In this document: piece after piece, positions 18,163 to 25,299 of the stretch
Numbering within the stretch: the stretch's first letter is position 1
Layout: each line of letters opens with the position of its first letter
Assembly: GCF_000526775.1 (NCBI RefSeq)
Contig: NZ_JAGS01000001.1
Coordinates: 3,534,001 to 3,598,000 of the forward strand
Length of the DNA stretch: 64,000 bases
From: Ruminococcus albus AD2013
GTDB taxonomy: Bacteria; Bacillota; Clostridia; Oscillospirales; Ruminococcaceae
Direction of reading: 5' to 3'
Translations under genes and position numbers: made by a program
Notes under the pieces: generated by a model
What the model was told of the DNA's origin: nothing
Database searches by the model: none
Seen by the model: only the letters and a program-made list of their open reading frames with translations

Positions 18163-18354
18163 CTATTCCATCATGTATGCGGAAAGCTCGTCCGTATGGT
18201 CGTAAAACATATTTTCCATCTCGCCATATGCATGGTCGATGTCACTGTTCAGAAGTCTGTTTCCGTACTTATCCATGATCATGTCAGCAATCTGGTCGGA
18301 AAAGTCCCACAGCATACCTCTTGCTCTGGAAAATGAATGTTCGTAAGTATTCAT
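18163..18354 (-). CDS. Small ICE protein, 63 aa
   Basis: A 63-residue protein (MNTYEHSFSRARGMLWDFSD ...) that is acidic, Met-rich and probably all-helical. It is the first visible gene of the pcfB-virD4 run, 30 bases before the next gene. GGAGG-type sequence lies about ten bases upstream of the ATG. No family recognised. Confidence 0.5.
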   Translation of the reverse strand: MNTYEHSFSRARGMLWDFSDQIADMIMDKYGNRLLNSDIDHAYGEMENMFYDHTDELSAYMME

Positions 18355-18532
18355 GTCATTGGTTTCGCCTCCTTTTTCTATCAGAACCTTTATGATGTTT
18401 AATTATGCATTACACATCAGTAAACGGTGCATATTTTTAATTTATTAAAATTCCTTTTATACTGCTGTCCTGAGAAGGAAGCAGAGAAATAGAATTTTCG
18501 GTCTTTTTAATGCATAGAAGTATTGTTAAGAC

Positions 18533-18561
18533 TTGACTTATTGTCTGTTTTTTGGTATACT
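18533..18561 (+). promoter_or_regulatory. Promoter of the ATPase/nuclease cargo gene
   Basis: TTGACT (18533-18538), 17-bp spacer, TATACT (18556-18561). It lies 42 bases upstream of the gene at 18604 and faces away from the transfer operon, giving the cargo gene its own expression. Confidence 0.8.
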
Positions 18562-18603
18562 AAAAATGATAAATAATAGCCTCTGTGAAGGGAGTGTGGA
18601 GCT

Positions 18604-20190
18604 ATGGGAACATATATTAACTCCGGAAACGCCGGATTCAGACAGATCGCCGGTCCAAATTATGTAGATAAGACCATGTTGATCAATTTGATCAATGAAC
18701 GCATCAATGCGGAAAATAATCTCATCTGTGTGAGCAGACCACGACGCTTCGGTAAATCCTATTCTGCTAAAATGCTGACAGCGTATTATGATTGCTCCTG
18801 TGATTCCCACAGTTTGTTTGATGATAAGAAAATTGCGGGATGTGCATCTTATGAAAAACATTTGAATCAATACAATGTTATTAACCTTGATATCGCATGG
18901 TTTATTTCATTAGCACAGCGAAAAGGAATTGCTTTAAGAGAAGTACCTGATCAGATTGCTGATGCAGTTAAAGAAGATATTTTGGCGTTGGATCCGAGTC
19001 TTTCTGCCGATAAGGGACTGGAAGAGAACTTGATTGCATATGTAGATAAAAAAGGAAGCCAAAAATTCATTTTTATCATTGACGAGTGGGATGCCATGAT
19101 TCGTGAAGCTAAAGATGATTCTGAAGCTCAGAAACGATACCTTAATCTTCTAAGGGGATGGTTTAAAAGCAATATCTTTACTCCGAAGGTGGTAGCTGCG
19201 GCATACATGACAGGTATCCTTCCTATCAAAAAAGACGGCTCACAGTCTGCAATTTCTGATTTTGATGAGTGTCCGATTATTGAGCCGGGCGACTTTGCTG
19301 AATTCACTGGTTTTCTGGAAGAAGAAGTACAGCAGAAATGTCAGGCACGAGGCCTCGACTATCAGGAAGTCAAGGAATGGTATGATGGATATGATTTTTC
19401 AAATATAGGAGCAATCTATAATCCATATTCAGTAATGAAAGCTCTGGAAAAGAAGAAGTGTAAATCTTACTGGAAAAAGACCACGGCTGCTGAATCACTG
19501 AAACCTTATATAAATATGAATTTTGATGGGTTACAGGAGAAAATCGCTTACTTGATTGCTGGTGAAGAAATTTCTGTGGAAGTTGATGATTTTCAGAATG
19601 ACTTTGAAACATTCAGCACTGCCGATGATGTTTTGACGCTTCTGATACACCTTGGATATCTGACTTATCATGAAGATAAGAAAACAGTTCGCATTCCTAA
19701 TAATGAAGTACGCGGAGAGTTTAAGCGGTTGCTGTCCTCTAAAAATGAAGGCGAAGCGTGGATGAACCTCATCATGCGTTCAAAGAAACTTCTTGACGCA
19801 ACTCTTAAAGAAGATGCTGATACAGTAGCAGAAATCATGGAAGAAATCCGCTGCGAGAATTACGCTCCACAGTTTTATAACAATGAACAGGCTTTGAGAG
19901 CGATTATAAAATATGCATACATTTGCACGGAGGGCAGTTTCGCAAAAATAGAAGAAATGCCGTCCGGAAAAGGAATTGCTGATGTGGTTTATATTCCAAA
20001 GCCTACGTCAAATTATCCTGCTTTAGTGATTGAGCTGAAATGGAACAAGACTGCTGGCGGTGCAATTGAGCAGATCAAGGCTAAGAAGTACACAGCTGCT
20101 TTAAAGCCATTTGCCGGCAATATCATTCTGGCTGGAATCAATTATGACGAGAAAACAGGTAAGCATACCTGCACGATCGAAAAAGCATAA
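18604..20190 (+). CDS. AAA-ATPase-like / PD-(D/E)XK nuclease protein (DUF1703 type)
   Basis: A 528-residue protein. The N-terminal AAA-ATPase-like domain opens with SGNAGFRQIAGPNYVDKT and has a modified P-loop, SRPRRFGKS (residues 44-52), then FIIDEWDAMI as Walker B. The C-terminal part carries a PD-(D/E)XK-like core: GIADVVYIP near residue 458 and LVIELKW near 477. The combination is a large family common in gut Bacteroidetes and Clostridia, often multi-copy. Biochemical role is not established. Here it is plus-strand cargo between the ICE replication gene and the transfer operon, with its own promoter and terminator, so a defence or element-maintenance role is possible but only inferred. 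Confidence 0.85.
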   Translation: MGTYINSGNAGFRQIAGPNYVDKTMLINLINERINAENNLICVSRPRRFGKSYSAKMLTAYYDCSCDSHSLFDDKKIAGCASYEKHLNQYNVINLDIAWFISLAQRKGIALREVPDQIADAVKEDILALDPSLSADKGLEENLIAYVDKKGSQKFIFIIDEWDAMIREAKDDSEAQKRYLNLLRGWFKSNIFTPKVVAAAYMTGILPIKKDGSQSAISDFDECPIIEPGDFAEFTGFLEEEVQQKCQARGLDYQEVKEWYDGYDFSNIGAIYNPYSVMKALEKKKCKSYWKKTTAAESLKPYINMNFDGLQEKIAYLIAGEEISVEVDDFQNDFETFSTADDVLTLLIHLGYLTYHEDKKTVRIPNNEVRGEFKRLLSSKNEGEAWMNLIMRSKKLLDATLKEDADTVAEIMEEIRCENYAPQFYNNEQALRAIIKYAYICTEGSFAKIEEMPSGKGIADVVYIPKPTSNYPALVIELKWNKTAGGAIEQIKAKKYTAALKPFAGNIILAGINYDEKTGKHTCTIEKA

Positions 20191-20205
20191 AACCGAATAT
20201 CTTTC

Positions 20206-20239
20206 AAGCCGTCTGTGATTTATCCGCAGGCGGTTTTTT
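20206..20239 (+). terminator. Terminator after the ATPase/nuclease gene
   Basis: AAGCCGTCTGTG pairs with CGCAGGCGGTT (one or two wobble pairs) around a short loop and is followed by TTTTTTG. It ends the one-gene cargo unit. Confidence 0.75.
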
Positions 20240-20287
20240 GTTGCAGTTTGTAATCTATGTCATTGTTTTCGCCTCCTTCCGGCGGGA

Positions 20288-21286
20288 TCAGAAATTATTC
20301 CTTATGTCATAAAGATCTGCTCTCGCCTGGTCATTGCGTATAAAGTCCTTATCCTCAGCTTCCTTGTAGAGAACACTGAAGAAGTAGGCTTTCCGGTTTG
20401 TTATGTCGCATCTGGTCTCTGTCTTGCTGATAGAACGCTCGATGCATTCCTGATCAACACGCAGCATGACCTCTGCGATTTCACGTCTGCTCTTGATCTC
20501 ACCGCATATATCCTGATACGGTGTCTTTGAGCAGATACCGTCGACTATCATTCTTACGATATTGTTTATTTCACTGACTGTGAGTCTGTCATTACCGAAA
20601 AATGTGACCCATTCACAGAATTCTTCGTAGTTTATATTTGCTTTTACCTGATCTTCAGCTTTTTTTCTGTTTTTCATCAGTCCATCGATCAATCCATCCT
20701 GATTCACCTCAGTGAAGTTTTCAACACTACCGTCTGAAGCTGTCAGTGATTGATCGATTGATTTTTCTTCAAAACAAGATATTTCTTTTTTTGATTTTTC
20801 TTGTTTTGTTTCTTTATATCTGTACGGCTTTTCAATATATTGATTTACTTGATCTTGATTTTCCGTATCAAGGTTATCAGTATCTTGATTATCCGTATCT
20901 TGTAAGGGTAAAAAATTAGGGGAGTGGGTGTTTTCAGTGTTTGAATAATCTGATGCTGCAGAGTTTTCAGCATTATCATCCTGGTCGTCAAACGGGTACG
21001 GCTCATCATAAAGATAGTAGTCCCAGTCAACGATCTTACCTTTTTCGTAAACACGCACTCTTTTGAGATAGTGTTCATCTTCGAGCACATGCATGGCGGT
21101 GGAAATCTTGGTAACTCCTTCGCCCATGATGCTGGCAAGACCACGAACAGTGAAGTTCCAGCCGTCAGCCATAGACATCATTGTAACGTACACACCTCTC
21201 GGTGAGCTTCCGATCCTCTTGTTCCTGAGAATCGTATTGTTTATCAGCGTAAAGCCTTTATCCCTTTTCATTCTTAGTTTTGGCAT
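20288..21286 (-). CDS. Replication-initiator-like protein (RepA-N/DUF6017 type)
   Basis: A 332-residue protein. Residues 1-100 form a winged-helix-like domain typical of these initiators (FTLINNTILRNKRIGSSPRG, VYVTMMSMADGWNFTVRGLA, SIMGEGVTKISTAMHVL). Residues about 120-185 are a low-complexity Asp/Asn/Thr/Gln linker with repeats of TDNQD and TENQD type. The C-terminal domain (from about 215) with YEEFCEWVTFFGNDRLTVSE and YFFSVLYKEAEDKDF resembles DUF6017. Such proteins are found in Tn1549-like ICEs and are thought to act in replication of the excised element. It is the rightmost ICE gene. Confidence 0.78.
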   Translation of the reverse strand: MPKLRMKRDKGFTLINNTILRNKRIGSSPRGVYVTMMSMADGWNFTVRGLASIMGEGVTKISTAMHVLEDEHYLKRVRVYEKGKIVDWDYYLYDEPYPFDDQDDNAENSAASDYSNTENTHSPNFLPLQDTDNQDTDNLDTENQDQVNQYIEKPYRYKETKQEKSKKEISCFEEKSIDQSLTASDGSVENFTEVNQDGLIDGLMKNRKKAEDQVKANINYEEFCEWVTFFGNDRLTVSEINNIVRMIVDGICSKTPYQDICGEIKSRREIAEVMLRVDQECIERSISKTETRCDITNRKAYFFSVLYKEAEDKDFIRNDQARADLYDIRNNF

Positions 21287-21446
21287 ATCATTTTCCTCCT
21301 GATGGTTATTGGATTATTTTACTCTTCATTCTTTTTCCTTTATTGTCAATTCATCTTTTGTTCACGACAGCGTAAAAAATACACATTATAATAGTATTAA
21401 AATATTTAGCGACCATAGCGCTGTCGCATCGTTTGATATGAGAAAT

Positions 21447-21471
21447 AAAAAAACTCCTCATTTCTGAGGAG
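21447..21471 (-). terminator. Minus-strand terminator-like hairpin near the ICE end
   Basis: CTCCTCA (21454-21460), loop TTTC, TGAGGAG (21465-21471), with a run of A just to its left that reads as T on the minus strand. It would stop leftward transcription entering the element. Confidence 0.6.
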
Positions 21472-21504
21472 CGTAAAACAATATTCAGTTTTGGGCATAA
21501 AAAT

Positions 21505-21549
21505 AGCGTACACCGCTCCGAAATTTCATTTTTTAGAACGCTGTACGCT
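21505..21549. repeat. Separated inverted repeat
   Basis: AGCGTACA (21505-21512) and TGTACGCT (21542-21549) are perfect inverted arms that extend imperfectly inwards (CCGCTC against GAACGC). Possible protein-binding or folded site near the ICE end. Confidence 0.6.
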
Positions 21550-21585
21550 TGTAAACCTCGAAATTACGTCGTTTGAGGGCTCTTT

Positions 21586-21651
21586 TTTTCTACCAACTTT
21601 TCTACCATCTTATTTCTCTGCCAGCATGGTTTTCTACCAACTTTTCTACCA
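21586..21651. repeat. Paired 22-bp direct repeats, possible integrase arm sites
   Basis: The 22-bp block holding two TTTCTACCA motifs 12 bases apart occurs at 21586-21607 and again at 21630-21651, 44 bases apart. Four copies of the nonamer about 140-210 bases inside attR resemble arm-binding sites of tyrosine recombinases. The function is inferred from position. Confidence 0.6.
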
Positions 21652-21793
21652 AATTGATCATTTTTTCGATTTTTTTTGATTCCTGTAATTTCGGCGTTTC
21701 ACATTTTTAACCCTGAAAAAGCCCGAAAATACGGTGTTTGAATGCCATGCTTTGTAAGACTGTGAAACGATTTGCAAAGTTCATAGAATTTCT

Positions 21794-21843
21794 CAAAATC
21801 TGCCGGTAGCAATACCGTACCGGTTCAAGTCCGGTCAGCGGCA
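21794..21843 (+). tRNA. 3' fragment of tRNA-Leu(CAA), attR of the ICE
   Basis: The fragment starts in the anticodon loop (CTCAAAA at 21792-21798, anticodon CAA 21794-21796), continues with a long variable arm hairpin GGTA-GCAA-TACC (21805-21816), a T-arm ACCGG-TTCAAGT-CCGGT (21819-21835) and acceptor strand CAGCGGC plus discriminator A (21836-21843). No D-arm or 5' acceptor half lies upstream, so the gene is partial. The long variable arm makes it class II (Leu/Ser/Tyr), and the loop favours Leu. This is the usual outcome of site-specific insertion into a tRNA gene. Confidence 0.82.
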
Positions 21844-21850
21844 TCATTAG

Positions 21851-21885
21851 AAACAGGTTCTTATCATTAAGAGCCTGTTTTTTTG
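21851..21885 (+). terminator. Original terminator of the tRNA-Leu gene
   Basis: AACAGGTTCTTA pairs with TAAGAGCCTGTT around TCAT and is followed by a T run. It directly follows the tRNA fragment and probably terminated the intact tRNA before insertion. Confidence 0.85.
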
Positions 21886-21950
21886 TGCTTTAGCGTAAAT
21901 GAAAACGGCTGTACGTGTTTTCCCGTACAGCCGTGCTGAGTTTCTGATCT

Positions 21951-23018
21951 TTATAAAGCGATGAATCTGAACGCTCTTTCATTTAGCTTGCTTGTTTCCC
22001 ACTTGCCGTTGACCTTCGCACATATTACGAGCTTATATTCAGTGTTGGTTTTGAGCTTGGGGGTGGTGATAGTGGTAGTATCGGCATCTGTGTAGCCCTG
22101 TACCTTCCACTTGCCGTTTATCAGCACAGCAATGCCGTATTTTTCCGCACCGGGAACAGCTTCCCAGTCGATCTTTGCCTGATGAGATTTGCTGTTTATG
22201 TTAATATTGCTTACTTTGGGATAAATAACTGCCGAATTCGGAGTAACGATGATAGCTTTTGAAAAATCGTCGTACCATTCATCGCCGAACATGGCGATCA
22301 CTGCAACCTTGTAATCCTTTCCAGCTGTAAGATTTTTTACAGTGTAGGAAGTATCGGTCGTCTCGTCGAGCTTCGTCCATTTGCCGCTTACAAAACCGCA
22401 TACAGCATACTTCTCGGCATTGGGAACTGCGTTCCATTCAAGGTTCGCACAGCTGTCACCGGGGGTGTAAGTGACATCGGGGTTTGCAGGATCAAATTCA
22501 CATATATAACCGTACTTATCAAGATCGTAATAACTGTTGGCGTATGCTGCACCGCTGTCAGATGCGTCATTCCATCTGCCTCTGGTCTTGTATCCGTCAC
22601 CAAACATATGAACGTAATTCTCGGAGCCGCCATAGTTATTTGGTTCGCCTGACTCCCAGTTGGTATACTCAAAGCTTTCATCGGTGATCCATTTCCATGA
22701 ATCTCCGTCACGATATCCGCCGATCCAGTAATTGTTGCAGATGGGTTCGCCAAGATGATCTTCTATGGATCTCTGCTCCTCTGTGGAAGTGATCGTAGCA
22801 AGATGTCCACCGAGCTTTTCGCACGCTTCCTTTGCTTCGCTCCATGTAAGACCACCGTCAAACAGCTGATATACATGGCCGCGGTACGAGATAGTATCGA
22901 GCAGTTTGTTTTCTGCTCCATTTTCTGTTGCAGCACCCGCCGCATCAGCGACAACCATACCGCTTGAAAGCATAAGTGTAAGTGCCGCTATTCCACACAA
23001 AGTTTGTTTTATTGACAT
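21951..23018 (-). CDS. Secreted C-type lectin domain protein with two Fn3-like modules
   Basis: A 355-residue exported protein. An N-terminal signal peptide (TLCGIAALTLMLSSGMVVADA) is followed by a C-type lectin fold at about residues 45-175: YWIGGYRDGDSWKW, NWESGEPNN with the EPN calcium/sugar motif, ENYVHM, RWNDASD and the closing YGYICEF. Residues about 190-265 and 275-350 are two related Fn3-like modules (LEWNAVPNAEKYAV and IDWEAVPGAEKYGI). The EPN motif in animal lectins favours mannose-type ligands; the ligand here is unknown. There is no visible wall anchor. It is the first chromosomal gene beside the ICE and has a consensus promoter. Confidence 0.85.
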   Translation of the reverse strand: MSIKQTLCGIAALTLMLSSGMVVADAAGAATENGAENKLLDTISYRGHVYQLFDGGLTWSEAKEACEKLGGHLATITSTEEQRSIEDHLGEPICNNYWIGGYRDGDSWKWITDESFEYTNWESGEPNNYGGSENYVHMFGDGYKTRGRWNDASDSGAAYANSYYDLDKYGYICEFDPANPDVTYTPGDSCANLEWNAVPNAEKYAVCGFVSGKWTKLDETTDTSYTVKNLTAGKDYKVAVIAMFGDEWYDDFSKAIIVTPNSAVIYPKVSNININSKSHQAKIDWEAVPGAEKYGIAVLINGKWKVQGYTDADTTTITTPKLKTNTEYKLVICAKVNGKWETSKLNERAFRFIAL

Positions 23019-23060
23019 AATATCATTCCTTTCACAATTTCGCTAATAATAGCTAATAAT

Positions 23061-23089
23061 ATTATAAAATATAATTTGCACTTGGTCAA
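23061..23089 (-). promoter_or_regulatory. Promoter of the lectin gene
   Basis: On the minus strand: TTGACC (23089-23084), 17-bp spacer, TATAAT (23066-23061), about 40 bases before the ATG at 23018. Confidence 0.8.
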
Positions 23090-23247
23090 TAGCAAAATGG
23101 ACCAAAGCGATCTGTAAATTGAAATGTGCTTATATGTTAAATAAACAAATAAATTCACTGAAAACAGTATGCCCCATTAGTGTTATAAGAAAATGCAGAC
23201 TCTTACGGGTCTTCGTTTTTGTTTTATGCATATCTACGGAGCGTGGA

Positions 23248-23276
23248 TTGACTTTTCGGCTGCTGTGAGTTAAAAT
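23248..23276 (+). promoter_or_regulatory. Promoter of the XRE regulator gene
   Basis: TTGACT (23248-23253), 17-bp spacer, TAAAAT (23271-23276), 20 bases before the start at 23297. Confidence 0.75.
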
Positions 23277-23296
23277 ATAGGCAAGAGGTGAGGATA

Positions 23297-23884
23297 ATGG
23301 ATCAGATAAAAACTGGGGCTCTGATAAGGCAGCTGAGACTTTCGGCTGGGCTTACACAGAAACAGCTGGCAGAAAAAGTCAACGTAAGCGACAAGGCAGT
23401 ATCAAAATGGGAGTGCGGCAACGGTGCGCCGGATGTATCTCTGCTTGCCGACCTGGCGGAGGTATTCGGCACAGATGTGAACACCCTGCTTTCGGGCAGT
23501 AAAGATATAAACGAAAGTGAGAAAGGCGATATGAAAAAGATAAGATTTTACGTATGCAAGGACTGCGGCGGCATAATGACTTCGACTTCGGAAGCTTCTG
23601 TCAGCTGCTGTGGAAACAGGCTTTCACCCATAGTGCCCAAAAAGGCGGAGGGTGATGATGTTTTGAAAACCGAGGTGATCGACGGCGAACTGTTCGTGAC
23701 CGCCGACCATGAGATGACAAAGCAGCATTATATCTCATTTCTGGCGTATGTCTGCGACAGCACCGTGATGATGTTCAGGCAGTATCCCGAGTGGAAGATG
23801 CAGGCAAGATTGCCCCTCGTGCGCATGGGCAGACTGATATGGTACTGCACCGAACATGGGGCGTTCTATCAGGATATCAAATAA
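23297..23884 (+). CDS. XRE-type regulator with desulfoferrodoxin-like C-terminus
   Basis: The ATG at 23297 is preferred to a GTG nine bases upstream because GAGGTGAGG then acts as ribosome site. Residues 1-65 are a Cro/CI helix-turn-helix (LRLSAGLTQKQLAEKVNVSD, KAVSKWECGNG). After a linker, a cysteine-containing segment (YVCKDCGGIM ... SVSCCGN) resembles a rubredoxin/desulfoferrodoxin metal site, and the C-terminal TADHEMTKQHYISFLAYV resembles the neelaredoxin-type iron-binding HxMxxxH region. The fusion suggests a DNA-binding sensor of iron or superoxide, an inference. Ends in a strong bidirectional terminator. Confidence 0.82.
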   Translation: MDQIKTGALIRQLRLSAGLTQKQLAEKVNVSDKAVSKWECGNGAPDVSLLADLAEVFGTDVNTLLSGSKDINESEKGDMKKIRFYVCKDCGGIMTSTSEASVSCCGNRLSPIVPKKAEGDDVLKTEVIDGELFVTADHEMTKQHYISFLAYVCDSTVMMFRQYPEWKMQARLPLVRMGRLIWYCTEHGAFYQDIK

Positions 23885-23945
23885 AAAATATCCCGTTCTC
23901 CTGACGGTTATCGTCGTGGAGAACGGGTATTTTTTGATCTTATTC
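23884..23945. terminator. Bidirectional terminator
   Basis: AAAAATATCCCGTTCTCC and GGAGAACGGGTATTTTTT are inverted arms around a 26-base loop, with T runs on both strands. It serves the XRE regulator on the plus strand and the lipoprotein unit on the minus strand. Confidence 0.85.
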
Positions 23946-24038
23946 TGCGTGTGCAACTATATTGCTTTCCATATCGGCAAGATATTCACACACTGCGTTA
24001 AAGGCTACTTTAGAGTTGGCAGTTTTCAGTTCTGGGGA
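23940..24038 (-). pseudogene. Decayed third repeat unit of the adjacent lipoprotein
   Basis: Just past the stop of the lipoprotein gene, in a different frame, the minus strand encodes LKTANSKVAFNAVCEYLADM followed by ESNIVAHAE and a stop. This matches the repeat motif of the lipoprotein (KKANGCVKTGYNAVAEYLAD, KSANGNAKTGYNAVAEYLAD). It looks like a frame-shifted remnant of a third copy or of a tandem paralogue. Confidence 0.7.
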
Positions 24039-24046
24039 TGAGATAG

Positions 24047-24964
24047 TTAGTCCTCGTCATCGTTATAATATGTCTCGTAACAGCTCATTTCCGCAGCTGC
24101 GTCCCAATCTATCTGTTCATCGGGACTCTGGGGAGGGTCGGGATATCTTCCTATGATACCTGAATTTTCGTTCTCGCGCCAAAGAACATGGAAATCAGGG
24201 CTCTCGGTGAGATCACCATCAAACGTTACACCAACTATGCCTGTTGAATCGTTGTAGCCAAGCTCGCGTGCGGCAAACTCGGCTGCTTCTTCCTCGGTGG
24301 CTGTTGAAAGCTTTCCTTGTGTTTCCAGGTCGGCAAGATATTCAGCTACTGCGTTGTAGCCCGTTTTTGCGTTGCCGTTTGCAGATTTCAGCTTGGATTT
24401 TGAAGTATATCCGCCTGTCAGAAAATCGCTTATCTCATCACCGAAAGAACCGCCGTTTCCGCCTGAAGTACCTGCGGTTTCAGATGCACTGCACTCGCCT
24501 TCTGCATTCACATTCCATGCGGGGCTGTCTTCAGGGGTTTGTGCAGGGTCGGGATATTGTCCGACTATTTCGGGTTTGTCAGCTGAACGGAACTGCACTG
24601 TGAAGTTGAAAAAGCCATTATCATCCATTTCATCGAACCTTACACCCACTGTACCGTTTATATCGCAGTATCCTTCAAGTTCTTTTAGTGCGAGATCCAA
24701 CGCTTCCTGCTCGGTCGCTTCCGAGATTCTGCCTTGTGTTTCCATATCGGCAAGATATTCAGCTACTGCGTTATAGCCTGTTTTTACGCAGCCGTTAGCC
24801 TTTTTGAGTATTTCCTCATCGGAAAGAGTGGTGCCCTTTTCTTCCTGTGCTGCCGCACTTGTGCTTGATGAGTCTTCCTTTGCAGGCTTATCCGTGTTAT
24901 CTCCGCAGGCTGTCATGCAGAGTGCCATTACTGTTGCTGTTATTAATGCTGTTGTCCTTTTCAT
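24047..24964 (-). CDS. Lipoprotein with two internal repeats
   Basis: A 305-residue predicted lipoprotein with a lipobox MALCMTACG near residue 20, then a Ser/Ala/Glu-rich linker. Two homologous modules follow: KKANGCVKTGYNAVAEYLAD at about residue 54 and KSANGNAKTGYNAVAEYLAD at about 194, each ending in a VGxRF/VGVTF strand and a G(Q/R)YPDPxQ(T/S)P segment. The N-terminal part of each unit reads like a pilin-type 'NAKxxYNAVAxYLAD' helix. Function unknown. It overlaps the upstream gene by four bases and ends the ABC-GH3 transcription unit. Confidence 0.75.
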   Translation of the reverse strand: MKRTTALITATVMALCMTACGDNTDKPAKEDSSSTSAAAQEEKGTTLSDEEILKKANGCVKTGYNAVAEYLADMETQGRISEATEQEALDLALKELEGYCDINGTVGVRFDEMDDNGFFNFTVQFRSADKPEIVGQYPDPAQTPEDSPAWNVNAEGECSASETAGTSGGNGGSFGDEISDFLTGGYTSKSKLKSANGNAKTGYNAVAEYLADLETQGKLSTATEEEAAEFAARELGYNDSTGIVGVTFDGDLTESPDFHVLWRENENSGIIGRYPDPPQSPDEQIDWDAAAEMSCYETYYNDDED

Positions 24965-25296
24965 TTTTGTTCCTCCATTAGGTCATAATTTTTTGTGCTG
25001 CCGTCTTCAAACGTCAGCCTGATGCTTTGTGTATCTGTCTGTTCAGCAGATATCACCCATTTATCGGATATCTCGGTGCATACCATATCGGGGATACGGC
25101 ACACTACCGCTCCGCAGCCGTATACTACTGCGAAGCTTTCGTCTTTGCTTATCAGTGCGCCCTCGGGGTCGCCGTAAATATCGCAAACGGGAAAAGTTCT
25201 GCCCGTTCTTTTATCGATAAGCGCGGCGTCCTCGTAGAAGCTTTTTACTTTAAAATGTTCGCTTTCAGCCAGAAGTACGTCTGCGTTTGAAGCCAT
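24961..25296 (-). CDS. Unknown protein between GH3 and lipoprotein genes, 111 aa
   Basis: A soluble 111-residue protein (MASNADVLLAESEHFKVKSF ...) probably made of beta strands, with LISKDESFAVVYGCGAVVCR and IRLTFEDGSTKNYDL. No signal peptide. It starts three bases after the GH3 stop and its own stop overlaps the lipoprotein start, so all three are co-translated. No family recognised. Confidence 0.65.
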   Translation of the reverse strand: MASNADVLLAESEHFKVKSFYEDAALIDKRTGRTFPVCDIYGDPEGALISKDESFAVVYGCGAVVCRIPDMVCTEISDKWVISAEQTDTQSIRLTFEDGSTKNYDLMEEQK

Positions 25297-25299
25297 CTT

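Larger units (their letters stand above)
21287..21793. other. Non-coding right end of the ICE
   Basis: About 500 AT-rich bases without a credible gene. It holds a minus-strand terminator-like hairpin (21454-21471), a separated inverted repeat (21505-21549), two copies of a 22-bp direct repeat (21586-21651) and the approach to the tRNA fragment. This is the layout expected of an attachment-site flank with recombinase arm sites; a short open frame at 21491-21679 has no ribosome site and is dismissed. Confidence 0.6.
1..21843. mobile_element. Right part of a Tn1549/CTn-like integrative conjugative element
   Basis: This stretch holds a conjugative transfer module in the order expected of clostridial ICEs: PcfB, VirD4, Maff2, TrbL-like, PrgI, VirB4, CD1108-like, DUF4315-like, DUF4366 and TopB, all on the minus strand, plus a replication-initiator-like gene near the right end. 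The right boundary is set by a partial tRNA-Leu(CAA) 3' end at 21794-21843, as expected for attR of an element inserted into the 3' part of a tRNA gene. Because the fragment is on the plus strand, the intact tRNA, and probably the integrase, should lie to the left of the window. No relaxase or integrase is visible here. Element identity is strong from gene content; the exact boundary is inferred from the tRNA fragment. Confidence 0.88.

Noticed and set aside
21491..21679. 62-codon frame at the ICE right end
   Set aside because: It runs through the inverted repeat and direct repeats, lacks a ribosome site and is Phe/Ser-rich from T runs.
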